Under the pieces are notes generated by a model. The model had not been told where the DNA came from, searched no databases, and saw nothing but the letters and a program-made list of their open reading frames with translations. From SZUA-36 sp963753105 (GTDB lineage: Bacteria; Pseudomonadota; Gammaproteobacteria; Xanthomonadales; SZUA-36), in assembly GCA_963753105.1 (NCBI GenBank), contig CAVWBD010000009.1, positions 372,001-436,000 of the forward strand: a stretch of 64,000 bases of DNA. The letters run 5' to 3'. Positions 1 to 8,932 of the stretch are shown one piece after another. The translations under genes and the position numbers were made by a program. How positions within the stretch are numbered: position 1 is the stretch's first letter; each line of letters opens with the position of its first letter.

Positions 1-267
1 TTCATCATCGACGATGTTGACCTGCACTCGTCCGGTAGGCAGCTTTTGATCTATCTGCATGCCAACAACATCCAGTCCCCATTTCTGCATTCCACCAAGG
101 ATGCTTGCACCATCCTCGTCCCTGCCAACGCGACTGATAAAAATCGGAGCCTCACCGAAAGCCTGTAAATGCCAAGCCACGTTAAAAGGTGCACCACCCA
201 AAACACGACGACCATCCGGAAATTGATCGAACAATACTTCACCAAAAATGCAGGGCTGGCTGTTCAT
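1..267 (-). CDS. PfkB-family sugar kinase (fructokinase), N-terminal part, cut by window edge
   Basis: The first 89 codons read MNSQPCIFGEVLFDQFPDG, then a GGAPFNVAWHL motif and an FISRVGRDEDG motif, the N-terminal substrate-binding part of the ribokinase/PfkB family. The ATG overlaps the stop of the upstream phosphatase gene (ATGA), which implies translational coupling. In bacterial sucrose operons a fructokinase is the usual third gene after sucrose-phosphate synthase and phosphatase, so fructose phosphorylation is the likely role (inference from context). The C-terminal catalytic GAGD motif lies outside the window. Confidence 0.8.
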   Translation of the reverse strand, partial: MNSQPCIFGEVLFDQFPDGRRVLGGAPFNVAWHLQAFGEAPIFISRVGRDEDGASILGGMQKWGLDVVGMQIDQKLPTGRVQVNIVDDE

Positions 268-1160
268 GATACGATCCTGTTGGAAGCGTCGATCGGCTGC
301 GCGAACCAGGCCAGTGCATCAGGATAATAATGCGCAACCCCTTCGAGCATGCCTGCACCATAGTTACCATTCATGTTCAAAAAGTCCCCGGAGGCAATAT
401 AGAGCTGTTTTTCAACGCCTGCCTGTCGTGCCAGTTTTATGGCACGGCACTGAATATCCTCATGAGCATTGGCAACCAGTACTGCAGGGACAGGGCTGAT
501 CAAAACTTCCATGTCATTACCACTGTCACCGCAAAACACGGTGTTGTCGAGGCCAAATCCCTGCTGTGCCATCAGTGCTTCAATGGCGTGTAGCTTGGAT
601 GCCCGTAGCGGCAGCACATCAAGGAGACCGATATTTTCAACTTCATCGACACTCCAGACCAGGCGCGCTTGCACGCCGGCAGGTTCCAGACGCTGATGGA
701 TAATGGAAGAAAGACCAGCTGTAACACTCTCGATAGCCACGTAGAAGCTCAGTTTGTAACGATTTTGTTTGCTACTTTCCTGGGGCCGTAACGCTTCGAT
801 GTCGGCCAGCAAAATTTGCAGATCGGCAGCAGACTTCCCGCCCCAATCGACTGCGATTTGCTGTTCCCATGAATCCAGTGGGGACCACTCGTGCTTTGGC
901 CCAACCTTGTAAATGGATGTTCCGACATCTCCGATGACAAAGTCAGGGCAAGGAAGTTGATAGGTGGTCATTGCCTGTTCCACCAGGGCACGGTCGCGGC
1001 CACTGACAAATGCCAACGTAACTTCAGGCCTGCTAACAAGTAATTCCAGGTATCCGCGCGCCTGCCCAGATTCTGGTTGCGGCCCATTGGGAATCAGTGT
1101 TCGGTCGAGATCGGTACATAGCAACAAACGGCTCAGCGTCACTTGTCGGGAACCTTGCAA
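264..1160 (-). CDS. Sucrose-phosphate phosphatase (HAD superfamily)
   Basis: A 298-residue HAD hydrolase. Motif I is CTDLDRTLIPNG near residue 16, motif II SGRD near 53, and the C-terminal motif is FCGDSGNDMEVL, where the acidic residues bind Mg2+. This is the layout of plant and cyanobacterial sucrose-6-phosphate phosphatase. It should hydrolyse the sucrose-6-phosphate made by the synthase immediately upstream. The assigned start lies 22 bases inside the synthase reading frame, and the stop overlaps the start of the sugar kinase, so the genes form a tightly coupled operon. Mannosylfructose-phosphate phosphatase is a related alternative. Confidence 0.85.
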   Translation of the reverse strand: MQGSRQVTLSRLLLCTDLDRTLIPNGPQPESGQARGYLELLVSRPEVTLAFVSGRDRALVEQAMTTYQLPCPDFVIGDVGTSIYKVGPKHEWSPLDSWEQQIAVDWGGKSAADLQILLADIEALRPQESSKQNRYKLSFYVAIESVTAGLSSIIHQRLEPAGVQARLVWSVDEVENIGLLDVLPLRASKLHAIEALMAQQGFGLDNTVFCGDSGNDMEVLISPVPAVLVANAHEDIQCRAIKLARQAGVEKQLYIASGDFLNMNGNYGAGMLEGVAHYYPDALAWFAQPIDASNRIVS

Positions 1161-3295
1161 GCGTGGAAAAAATCATAATGATCAATCGCCTCGAGCAAGC
1201 CTGCGGCGCGAGGCTGATCTGAAAAGTATACGCGGTCCAGATCAACCAGGCTTGAAAGTTCCTCTTCGCGACGGTTGGCAGTAACCACCGCCAGCGTATT
1301 ACCGCGGATCATATCTTCATCATTTCCGGAACCACCGACGGCCAAAATGTGTTCCACCGGAATATCGAGACGCAGGGCGGCATACCGCAGCGCTTGTCCC
1401 AGGGATGCCCTGGATGGAATAAAATCAAGGTACTGACCGAAGGAAATCAGCACGTTGGCGGTTAGTTCCTGTTGGTGCAGCAATTGTATGATGTCTTCCA
1501 ATGAAGGCGCTTCTTCCGGATCGTAGAAATACGACAGCTTGAATTTACTTTGGCTGGACCGGGGTTGCCGTTCGACTCCAGGTAATTCTTCAATCGCCCG
1601 GCGTACCCGATCCCGGTTCCAGTCATGATCGATGTGATTGGCCCAATAACTATCTTCGGTCAGATCGGAGCCATAATGAATGCGGGTTCCCAGGCTGCTG
1701 ATCAGTAAATCGGGTGACGGTATTCCATATTTTTTGATCACCGCCAGGGCGGAGTCGATCCGGCGACCGGTTGCGATGCCAAAAGAGACCTGTTTTCGAT
1801 GGGCCTTTATCATCTGGGTGAAATCCTGCAGGGCTTCGGACTCATCCATCAACGTATGATCAAGATCGGTGATTATGGCCCGATCCCGGTACTTTGCTAC
1901 TTGTACTTCCGACCACTCGGGGGGTGATTTCCTGGTGCGGCCTGACAATTCCCCGATCTTTTCAAGATAACGCTGGCCATGGGCCTTCCATGCATAGTAC
2001 CGGCGCACACCCTCCAGACCATTTTGCGACGCCTTGTTCCAAGCCTCGTTGTTTTCAAGGAAATGCAGCAATGCTTCAGTGATGGCGCCTACGTCAAGTG
2101 GGTTAACCAGGACGCCATTTTTGCAATTGGAAATGATGTCCACCGGACCACCATTTTCGGTGGCCACCAGTGGCAAACCACTGGCAGCGGCTTCGAGAAG
2201 CGTCAGTCCAAAGGGCTCGGTCAGCGCCGGGTTGATAAAAACCCCACCGCCTTTGGAGACTGCACGATAGATCATGGGGATTTCACCGGGCCCGTGTTTC
2301 TTGGGGATCGCCACGTGCCCATACAGGCCATGACTGTCGACCATCAGGAGTAATTCTGTAATCACTGACCGTGCACCATCCTCCAGATCACGGATATCAT
2401 CCCTGTTGCCGGCGATAATCAGCAGGTTAGCAGCATCACACAATGCTTTAGATTCACCAAAGGCATCGAGCAACACGCTGATGTTTTTCCGTTCATCGGG
2501 GCGCGAGATGGCAAGCACCAGTGGTTTTCCCGGGTCCATGAGGAAACATCTCAAACGATCCTGGAAATCGAAAGTCTCGTTTTCACCTGGTGGATAGAAC
2601 ATTTCAAGATCGGTGCCGGGTGGAATAACCGCCATGCAATCCGGGTCGTAATAGTTGTACAGACCATATTGTGATTCTATCTCGTTGCGGGTACTGGTAA
2701 TCACGAGATCGGCATTCGCCAGCAATTCTTCTTCCGCATGTATGCGGCGGCTCATGTTATAAGTCGTTTCAATCTCTTCTGCAGACAAACCCTTGGCCAA
2801 CAATCGCTTGCGCTTGTCGCGTCCCAGTGAATGGCCCGTGTGAACCAGCGGAACCCCGCCGAGATTGGCCAGCCGGACGCCAACGTAACCAGCGTCGGCA
2901 TAGTGGCTGTGTATGATGTCGGGCGTGTATGGTTGCTCCCTGACCCAAGTGACCAGGTTGTCAGTGAAACTATCCAGGTGTGCCCAAAGCTGCTCCTTGG
3001 CGATGTATTCTTCCGGGCCCGCATCAATACGCACGATGCGTACTTTCTCGGTCAAAAACTCCTCGCGCTGTGCATAATCTTCGCTGATAGCAGGGTCAAC
3101 GACACGCCGGGTGACCAGGTCAACACGGCGGACGGCATCTAATTCTCCAAGGGCACGAGCCAAGTCCACTACGTAGAGTGTCTGTCCGCCAGTATCGGCA
3201 TCACGGCCCAGTTCGAGGTCGTTACCACGAATGAGTCCGTGAATACTAATCAAAAGGATATAGAGCTTTGGGTGTCCGGGTTTCATCATCGCCAT
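1139..3295 (-). CDS. Sucrose-phosphate synthase with C-terminal HAD domain
   Basis: A 718-residue protein. The GT4 glycosyltransferase part (about 1-450) has the sucrose-synthase-type DTGGQT motif at 34-39, HSHYADAGYVG near 130, HSLGRDKRKRLL near 155, the RPDERKN segment near 265 and the E-x7-E motif EPFGLTLLE at 360-368. A second domain (about 470-718) is a sucrose-phosphatase-like HAD with DLDHT at 477-481 and GGSGND further on. The length and two-domain plan match bacterial SPS. It joins UDP- or ADP-glucose to fructose-6-phosphate. It is followed by its phosphatase and a sugar kinase. The most likely use is sucrose as a compatible solute or storage sugar (inference). Confidence 0.9.
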   Translation of the reverse strand: MAMMKPGHPKLYILLISIHGLIRGNDLELGRDADTGGQTLYVVDLARALGELDAVRRVDLVTRRVVDPAISEDYAQREEFLTEKVRIVRIDAGPEEYIAKEQLWAHLDSFTDNLVTWVREQPYTPDIIHSHYADAGYVGVRLANLGGVPLVHTGHSLGRDKRKRLLAKGLSAEEIETTYNMSRRIHAEEELLANADLVITSTRNEIESQYGLYNYYDPDCMAVIPPGTDLEMFYPPGENETFDFQDRLRCFLMDPGKPLVLAISRPDERKNISVLLDAFGESKALCDAANLLIIAGNRDDIRDLEDGARSVITELLLMVDSHGLYGHVAIPKKHGPGEIPMIYRAVSKGGGVFINPALTEPFGLTLLEAAASGLPLVATENGGPVDIISNCKNGVLVNPLDVGAITEALLHFLENNEAWNKASQNGLEGVRRYYAWKAHGQRYLEKIGELSGRTRKSPPEWSEVQVAKYRDRAIITDLDHTLMDESEALQDFTQMIKAHRKQVSFGIATGRRIDSALAVIKKYGIPSPDLLISSLGTRIHYGSDLTEDSYWANHIDHDWNRDRVRRAIEELPGVERQPRSSQSKFKLSYFYDPEEAPSLEDIIQLLHQQELTANVLISFGQYLDFIPSRASLGQALRYAALRLDIPVEHILAVGGSGNDEDMIRGNTLAVVTANRREEELSSLVDLDRVYFSDQPRAAGLLEAIDHYDFFHACKVPDK

Positions 3296-3312
3296 CCATA
3301 AAAAAAACAGTT

Positions 3313-4308
3313 TTAATGGTCCATTTCAATGTGCGAATGATCGCCGATGTTCATTTTCCGTGGCGCACCAGCCAGGCTGACTGAGTCGCCGAGCAAGGAG
3401 TTCTCAAGGATCAGGTTGCTGACCCTATTGTCCGCATTGATGATCGAATCGCAGATAACGCTGTGTTCGATAATACTGCCAGCAGCGATGGAGACATTTG
3501 GCCCGACAATTGAGTTCTTGATCAGAGCACCCCTCTCCAGATGGACAGGTTCAATCAGAACGCTGTTGACGGTTTCCCCGTGAATATGATGCCGCCCTTT
3601 GAGAAGGTAGCGGTTGGTCTCAAGCAGGGTCTCCGGCTTGCCGCAATCGAGCCAGGCTTCAATCTCCGGGGCCTTTAGCTTCTGCCCGGCGGCAATCATG
3701 CGCATGAAAACCGAAGGGAGGTAATATTCCCCTTTGACGGTGTCGCCGGCAGCGATGGTTTGCTGAATATAATCCAGAAAGCCGATGCCATCTTTGAGAT
3801 AGTACAGCCCCACTTGGGCCAGCTTGGAGATTGGGGTGTCTGGTTTCTCAACCATGTCCACAATATATTCGCCATCGAGGACATTGACCCCAAAGCGTTG
3901 GTAATCTTCGACTTCTTTGGAATAAATCAGCCCATCGGCACCACTGCAGAGCTGAGGGATCTTGTTAAGTTCGGTCACAAAAATTGTATCGTTGAACACA
4001 ACCAGTATGTCATCCCCCGGTTTAACCTCCGGTGCCGCCAAGGCGACGGCATGTGCCGGACCCAGGCGTTCCCGTTGGACTATGTATTGACATTTCAATG
4101 CAGGAAATTTGAAATTCATGAAATCGGCGATCTGTTGCCCGTTTTCATCGGTAATGAAGATGTATTCCTCAGCGTCTACCTGCTGCAATCGCTCAATAAT
4201 GTGCTGCAATACGGTTTTACCGGCAACATGGACCAGCGATTTTGCTTTAGTGTGGGTATGGGGCCGCAGGCGGGTTCCTTTACCAGCAACCGGTAAGACG
4301 ACTTTCAT
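3313..4308 (-). CDS. Sugar-1-phosphate nucleotidyltransferase with left-handed beta-helix tail
   Basis: A 331-residue protein with the nucleotidyltransferase signature GKGTRLRPHT near residues 9-18, a VEKPD motif, and a C-terminal hexapeptide-repeat region (about 245-320: VLIEPV, ALIKNSIVGPNVSI, SIIEHSVICDSII). This is the long type of glucose-1-phosphate thymidylyl/uridylyltransferase. It lies 17 bp upstream of the sucrose-phosphate synthase on the same strand. A role in supplying NDP-glucose for sucrose synthesis is plausible from context, but the nucleotide specificity cannot be read from sequence. Confidence 0.8.
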   Translation of the reverse strand: MKVVLPVAGKGTRLRPHTHTKAKSLVHVAGKTVLQHIIERLQQVDAEEYIFITDENGQQIADFMNFKFPALKCQYIVQRERLGPAHAVALAAPEVKPGDDILVVFNDTIFVTELNKIPQLCSGADGLIYSKEVEDYQRFGVNVLDGEYIVDMVEKPDTPISKLAQVGLYYLKDGIGFLDYIQQTIAAGDTVKGEYYLPSVFMRMIAAGQKLKAPEIEAWLDCGKPETLLETNRYLLKGRHHIHGETVNSVLIEPVHLERGALIKNSIVGPNVSIAAGSIIEHSVICDSIINADNRVSNLILENSLLGDSVSLAGAPRKMNIGDHSHIEMDH

Positions 4309-4381
4309 ATAGACTTTCCTCTGATAGTTGCGGGGTGTTGGCCTGGTTCATTATACCTGCTGCAGCGACCTGTTTTGGGGT

Positions 4382-4397
4382 CAGAGTTTAAACTCTG
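4382..4397. repeat. 16-bp perfect palindrome after GGGGTCAGAGT
   Basis: CAGAGTTTAAACTCTG is a perfect palindrome. It overlaps the string GGGGTCAGAGT (4377-4387), which recurs at 39908-39918 and, shortened, at 45272-45280. It lies between the sucrose operon and the REP-like sequence that follows. No gene is seen here. Confidence 0.5.
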
Positions 4398-4613
4398 TGA
4401 CGGAGAGGGAGGGATTACTCGGGCTGTCCCTGCCCTCGCCCCTGCGGGGCCGTCTCGGCAACTGCTCCTGCGTCGCCTAAGGGCGCCTACTCTTGGTGCT
4501 CTACCTCCTGCATCCCTGCAGTCGTTCGCTGCTCTCGACGTTCAAAATCGTTCCCGACGATTTTGTCGAATCCTATCCTCTCAGGATATGGGTTCGATCC
4601 CTCCTGATCTGAC
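4398..4613. repeat. REP-like palindromic element inside a tRNA-Ser-derived fragment
   Basis: Bases 4398-4416 match the 3' end of tRNA-Ser at 15012-15030 at 18 of 19 positions. The match stops at GGATT, and a GC-rich palindromic stretch follows (GCCCCTGCGGGGC; ATCGTTCCCGACGAT). At about 4563 the text resumes with TGTCGAATCC, and TTCGATCCCTCC near 4593 again resembles a T-arm. The same design occurs at 14815-14940. Parts (4454-4472 and 4499-4525) recur at 41822-41870. The open frames across it look like shadows. I see no gene between 4309 and 4721. Confidence 0.55.
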
Positions 4614-4654
4614 AGATACAACAAGGCCCGCTAAACGCGGGCCTTGTTGTATCT
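4614..4654. terminator. Strong hairpin, 18-bp perfect stem
   Basis: AGATACAACAAGGCCCGC (4614-4631) pairs perfectly with 4637-4654 around the 5-nt loop TAAAC. It is followed by TGGCGG, just as the hairpins at 14786 and 14974 are followed by tRNA-Ser 3' sequence. It has the form of a bidirectional terminator without a long T run. It may be a relic of a tRNA terminator. Confidence 0.6.
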
Positions 4655-4721
4655 GGCGGTGGTTGCAGTCTGCTGCGAACCCGTCTCCCCCAAAGTTTCC
4701 TGCTTTCCTGCAAAAATATTT

Positions 4722-4808
4722 TTAAAACGCCTTTAGCAACTCGCCCGTTCTCGCCACTTTATCCAGATCGATAGTAGCCTGCAGATTCATCCACAGCTTC
4801 GGCAATCA
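4722..4808 (-). pseudogene. Remnant of a HigA-type antitoxin C-terminus
   Basis: On the minus strand a 28-codon frame ending in TAA at 4722 reads PKLWMNLQATIDLDK and ends in ARTGELLKAF. This resembles the C-terminal end of HigA/VapI-type XRE antitoxins, where a P-x-[FL]-W-[LM]-N-L-Q motif is typical. An in-frame TGA lies just upstream and no helix-turn-helix part or toxin gene is present. The call rests on one short motif. Confidence 0.4.
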
Positions 4809-4870
4809 GCATTGTGACAAAAAAAAGGGTTACAGAGTGCCGGGCGCCGACGAGTGACTGTGGTCCTTTG

Positions 4871-6145
4871 TCAGCACCCTTTCGTGGGATTGTTCGGGTG
4901 TTGGGTCCAGTTAAGGTAGGGCAAGCCGTTATCCACCTCTTTCATGGTGATACAACCGGGTGCCGGGCAGATCAGGTGACACAGGTTGCAGCCAACGCAT
5001 TCCTCATCAATGACTGTGTAGATACGTTTCCCGTTTTCATCCCTGCTGGCCGCGATGGCCTGGTGTGAGGCGTCCTCGCAGGCGATATGGCAGAGACCGC
5101 ATTCGACACACAGATCCTGCTCAATTGCCGCAACGGTCTTGTAGTTCAGGTCGAGGTACTGCCAATCGGTAACGTTCGGTATAGCTGCACCACGGAAATC
5201 ATCCAGGCATTCATAGCCCTTCTCGTCCATCCAGTTATTGAGCCCATCCAGCATGTCGTCAATGATACGGAAACCAAAACGCATGACGGCAGTACAGACC
5301 TGCACGTTGCCACAACCCAACGAAATAAACTCAGCAGCATCACGCCAGCTACTGATACCGCCTATACCGGAAATCGGCAATCCACGGGTTTCAGGATCGC
5401 GTGCGATCTCGGAAACCATGCTGAGTGCAATCGGTCTCACTGCGGGACCGCAATAGCCACCGTGAACGCCTTTGCCAGCCACGGTCGGTGTCGGAGCCAT
5501 GATGTCCAGGTCAATGGAGACGATCGAGTTGATGGTATTGATCAGCGAAACGGCATCGGCGCCACCTTTCAGGGCAGCACGCGCCGGGTGCCTGATATCG
5601 GAAATATTGGGAGTCAACTTCACGAAAACCGGCAGGTTCGTGTGCGTTTTGCACCAACCGGTAACTTCTTCTATGTACTCGGGCACCTGCCCAACCGCCG
5701 CACCCATGCCGCGTTCGCTCATACCATGGGGACAGCCAAAATTCAGTTCAACACCATCGCAGCCTGTCTGTTCCACCTTTTTGAGGATTTCCTGCCATGC
5801 TTTTTCATTGCATGGCACCATCAAGGACACCACCAGCGCCCGGTCAGGCCAGTCTTTTTTAACCGCCGTAATCTCATCGAGGTTAACTTGCAGCGGACGG
5901 TCGGTGATCAGTTCGATGTTGTTCAGGCCCATCATCCGGTGGCCCTCGAAGTCTACAGAACCGTAGCGTGAACTGACATTGACCACCGGTGGGCCATCCT
6001 CGCCCAGTGTCTTCCAGACTGCGCCGCCCCAGCCGGCCTCGAACCCGCGTTCCACGTTGTACCTTTTATCCGTGGGCGGCGCAGAGGCCAGCCAAAAGGG
6101 GTTCGGTGAAGAAATACCAGCGATGGTGCAGGAAAGGTCAGCCAT
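4871..6145 (-). CDS. preA: NAD-dependent dihydropyrimidine dehydrogenase subunit PreA
   Basis: A 424-residue protein. The N-terminal half is a DHOD-like FMN TIM barrel (NPFWLASAPPTDK, VELNFGCPHGMSERGMG, VFVKLTPNISDI, SGIGGISSWRDAAEFI). The C-terminus has two 4Fe-4S motifs, CVECGLCHIAC and CVGCNLCHLICP. This is the catalytic subunit that reduces uracil or thymine to the 5,6-dihydropyrimidine. Its start overlaps the end of preT by 8 bp. It is the last gene of the six-gene minus-strand pyrimidine catabolism operon. Confidence 0.95.
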   Translation of the reverse strand: MADLSCTIAGISSPNPFWLASAPPTDKRYNVERGFEAGWGGAVWKTLGEDGPPVVNVSSRYGSVDFEGHRMMGLNNIELITDRPLQVNLDEITAVKKDWPDRALVVSLMVPCNEKAWQEILKKVEQTGCDGVELNFGCPHGMSERGMGAAVGQVPEYIEEVTGWCKTHTNLPVFVKLTPNISDIRHPARAALKGGADAVSLINTINSIVSIDLDIMAPTPTVAGKGVHGGYCGPAVRPIALSMVSEIARDPETRGLPISGIGGISSWRDAAEFISLGCGNVQVCTAVMRFGFRIIDDMLDGLNNWMDEKGYECLDDFRGAAIPNVTDWQYLDLNYKTVAAIEQDLCVECGLCHIACEDASHQAIAASRDENGKRIYTVIDEECVGCNLCHLICPAPGCITMKEVDNGLPYLNWTQHPNNPTKGC

Positions 6146-7478
6146 GGTTCAGATACTCGTCAATGTTGTGTGCGGCCACTTTGCCGTCCTGGACCGCAAC
6201 AACGGTCAGGTCATTGCCCGCGGTGCAGTCCCCACCTGCCCAGACATCCGGCAGGCTGGTGTGACCACGGGCGTCCACTACGATTCGCCCGGCCGAATCA
6301 GCTTCAATCAAACCCGGGGCAATGACACCGGAGGTTATATTAAAACGCTGGCCTATGGCTATGAACAACTGGTCAGCAACCAGGACAAAGGATTCTCCTG
6401 TACCGCCCAACCTGCCCCGATCATCTGTTGCGGTGTACTCAAACTCCACGCCATACAGTTGCCCGTCATTGGCCAGGATACGCTGTGGCCGGGCGTTGGT
6501 CCTGATCAATACGCCGTTGGTTTGCGCCACTTCCTGTTCATACCCGGTCGCGACCATTTGTTCCCTGTTACGCCGGTAGACCATGGTCACGGTCTCCGCA
6601 CCGAGTTTCTTCATCTGGACCGCGATGTCGATGGCAGTATTACCACCGCCTATGACGACGATATGTCTCCCGACTGGCAAGGTAGAGAGATCTTCCTGGC
6701 GTATGCGCGCAATGAAGTCTATTGCGCTGTGAACGCCCATGGAGTCTTCGTTCTCCAGACCCAGCGAATTGGCCGCGTTGTGGCCGAGACCGAGAAAAAC
6801 CGCATCGTACTGTTCACGTAAATCGTCAAGATCAAAGTCAACACCCATGCACTTGCCGGTTAGCATGTTGATGCCGCCAATGTCGAGAATAAATGCCACC
6901 TCCCTGGCCGCACGATCGTTAAGCATCTTGTATGCGGCCAAGCCATATTCGTTGAGGCCACCGGGTTCGTCGCGGGCCTCGTACACGGTTACACCGTGGC
7001 CAAGCATGGCCAGGCGGTGGGCACAGGACAGTCCAGCTGGGCCGGCCCCTACAACGGCCACATGTCTACCGCTGGAGGATGCCTGCTTGTAAGGTTGCGT
7101 CCCTGTCTCAAACAGGTAATCGGTGGCATAGCGCTGCAGACGGCCAATGGCAACCGGTTTTTCTTCAGCGGTCCTGCGCACACATACCTGCTCGCACAAA
7201 TCCTCGACCGGACAAACGTTGGCACAAGTACCACCCATGATATTTTCATCCAGGATGGTAATGGCCGCACCCTTGAGATTGCCACTTGAGATTTTTCGGA
7301 TAAAACCCGGGATATCGATCCCCGTAGGACAGGCCTCGGTACAGGGTGCGTCGTGGCAGAACAGGCAACGCACAGATTCCTGCACAGCTTGTGCATCAGT
7401 CAGTGCTTTGTGCAATTCGGCATAATTCCGCTCTATCTCATCGGGGTTGATACGGCCACTACGGATATCAGCACTCAT
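6138..7478 (-). CDS. preT: NAD-dependent dihydropyrimidine dehydrogenase subunit PreT
   Basis: A 446-residue flavoprotein like the GltD small subunit. It has N-terminal Fe-S cysteines (CLFCHDAPCTEACP, CANVCPVEDLCEQVC), an FAD-binding VVGAGPAGLSCAHRL motif near 140, an NAD-binding VVIGGGNTAIDIA motif near 275 and a C-terminal WAGGDCTAGNDL motif. It should pass electrons between NAD(H) and PreA. Its ATG shares one base with the stop of the upstream permease gene (TGATG), so the genes are translationally coupled. Confidence 0.95.
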   Translation of the reverse strand: MSADIRSGRINPDEIERNYAELHKALTDAQAVQESVRCLFCHDAPCTEACPTGIDIPGFIRKISSGNLKGAAITILDENIMGGTCANVCPVEDLCEQVCVRRTAEEKPVAIGRLQRYATDYLFETGTQPYKQASSSGRHVAVVGAGPAGLSCAHRLAMLGHGVTVYEARDEPGGLNEYGLAAYKMLNDRAAREVAFILDIGGINMLTGKCMGVDFDLDDLREQYDAVFLGLGHNAANSLGLENEDSMGVHSAIDFIARIRQEDLSTLPVGRHIVVIGGGNTAIDIAVQMKKLGAETVTMVYRRNREQMVATGYEQEVAQTNGVLIRTNARPQRILANDGQLYGVEFEYTATDDRGRLGGTGESFVLVADQLFIAIGQRFNITSGVIAPGLIEADSAGRIVVDARGHTSLPDVWAGGDCTAGNDLTVVAVQDGKVAAHNIDEYLNHG

Positions 7479-8929
7479 CAGACACGATTCCTCATCAACA
7501 GGTAATAGGCCACACTCGAGATCCCAAGTCCGATAAACCAGGCGTAGTTATACAGGTTAACAATCACGTCAGTAACCGGTCCACCGCCCGTGAATAAACC
7601 GACGTTGGCCAGGAAGCCTGGAACGTTTGGAATCACACCCAAAACCAGGGCCAGGATGGCAAACGAATTCACCCCTGCATAGCGGCCGTCGTGGCGATAC
7701 AGGTCATCTACATCCAGTTGGGTTCTACGGATCAGGAAGTAATCCACCAGGATGATGCCGATCACCGGTCCCAGCAGGGCGGAATAGCCGATCAGCCATG
7801 TGAATATGTAGCCGCTTGGGTCTGCAATCAGCTTCCAGGGCATGATCAGGATACCAATGATGCCGGTGATATAACCGCCACGTCTGAAACCGATCTTCGA
7901 TGGCATCATGTTGGAAAAGGCATTAGCCGGCCCGACCACGTTGGCCGCGGCATTTGTGGATATGGTCGCGATAATCACTGCGATCATTGAGAAAAATACC
8001 AACCAACGGGCCTCGAACTGCCTGACAAGCACGACCGGGTCCCAGATTGCCTCACCAAAAATGATCATGGTTGCGCTGGTCACGGCCACACCGATAAATG
8101 CGAACAGTGTCATGGTGCTGGGCAACCCGGATAGCTGGCCAATGACCTGTGCGCGCTGGCTACTGGCATAGCGTGTAAAGTCTGAGATATTTAACGTCAG
8201 GGTGGCCCAGAACCCCACCATCGCGGTCAGGCTCGGCCAGAACAACTTCCAGAAATCGGCGGAATCCTCGAACTGTGAGCCGGCACGTAGCATGGGTCCA
8301 AAACCATCGGCTCGCTGGTATGCCCAGCCCAGCAGTACCAGGCCGCATATCAAAAGGAAAGGCGCGGCGAGGTGCTCAAGTATGCGGATGGAGTTGATAC
8401 CCTTCCATATCAGCCAGATATTCATGGCCCAGAAGACCATGAAACAGGCGAACTGGACCAGGCTGACGCCAACCCAGGCAGGCATCATCGCGGGTATATC
8501 GGCAGCCCCTGGAAAAAATATCAACACGATGGTGTAAATGGCGGCACCGCCGATCCAGGTCTGGATACCAAACCAGCCACAGGCAACGATAGCACGCAGA
8601 AATGCCGGGATATGTGCACCCCGGATGCCGAATGACGCCCGTGCAAACACCGGGAACGGGATGCCGTACTTGGTACCTGCATGCCCCGACAGGGACATCG
8701 GAACAAACACGATCAGGTTTCCCAGCAGCACCGTCCACATCGCCTGCTGCCAACTCATCCCGCCATCGATCAACGATGCAGCGATCATGTATGAGGGGAT
8801 ATTGACCGCCATGCCAACCCACAGGGTGAAGAAGCTGATGGCCTTCCAGGATCGTCGCTCGGCGGGGACCGGTGCGATATCCGGATTGATTAATCCTGGA
8901 TCTGCAGGCCGCCTGGCTTCAGCTTGCAT
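7478..8929 (-). CDS. NCS1-family nucleobase permease
   Basis: A 483-residue polytopic membrane protein with about 12 hydrophobic segments. It has NCS1 features: an N-terminal WKAISFFTLWVGMAVNIPSYM segment, GIPFPVFARASFGIRGAHIP near residue 95, and NISDFTRYA near 250. The family imports uracil, cytosine, allantoin, hydantoin or thiamine. Its place between pyrimidine catabolism genes makes uracil, thymine or dihydropyrimidine uptake most likely (inference). It lies 3 bp from the upstream aminotransferase and touches preT downstream. Confidence 0.85.
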   Translation of the reverse strand: MQAEARRPADPGLINPDIAPVPAERRSWKAISFFTLWVGMAVNIPSYMIAASLIDGGMSWQQAMWTVLLGNLIVFVPMSLSGHAGTKYGIPFPVFARASFGIRGAHIPAFLRAIVACGWFGIQTWIGGAAIYTIVLIFFPGAADIPAMMPAWVGVSLVQFACFMVFWAMNIWLIWKGINSIRILEHLAAPFLLICGLVLLGWAYQRADGFGPMLRAGSQFEDSADFWKLFWPSLTAMVGFWATLTLNISDFTRYASSQRAQVIGQLSGLPSTMTLFAFIGVAVTSATMIIFGEAIWDPVVLVRQFEARWLVFFSMIAVIIATISTNAAANVVGPANAFSNMMPSKIGFRRGGYITGIIGILIMPWKLIADPSGYIFTWLIGYSALLGPVIGIILVDYFLIRRTQLDVDDLYRHDGRYAGVNSFAILALVLGVIPNVPGFLANVGLFTGGGPVTDVIVNLYNYAWFIGLGISSVAYYLLMRNRV

Positions 8930-8932
8930 TGA

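Noticed and set aside
4375..4725. Open frame of 116 residues on the plus strand
   Set aside because: It runs through palindromic and tRNA-derived sequence, with no family motif and low complexity (Pro/Arg-rich shadow).
5087..5971. 294-residue open frame antisense to preA
   Set aside because: Pure antisense shadow of a strongly conserved gene. No ribosome site or motifs.
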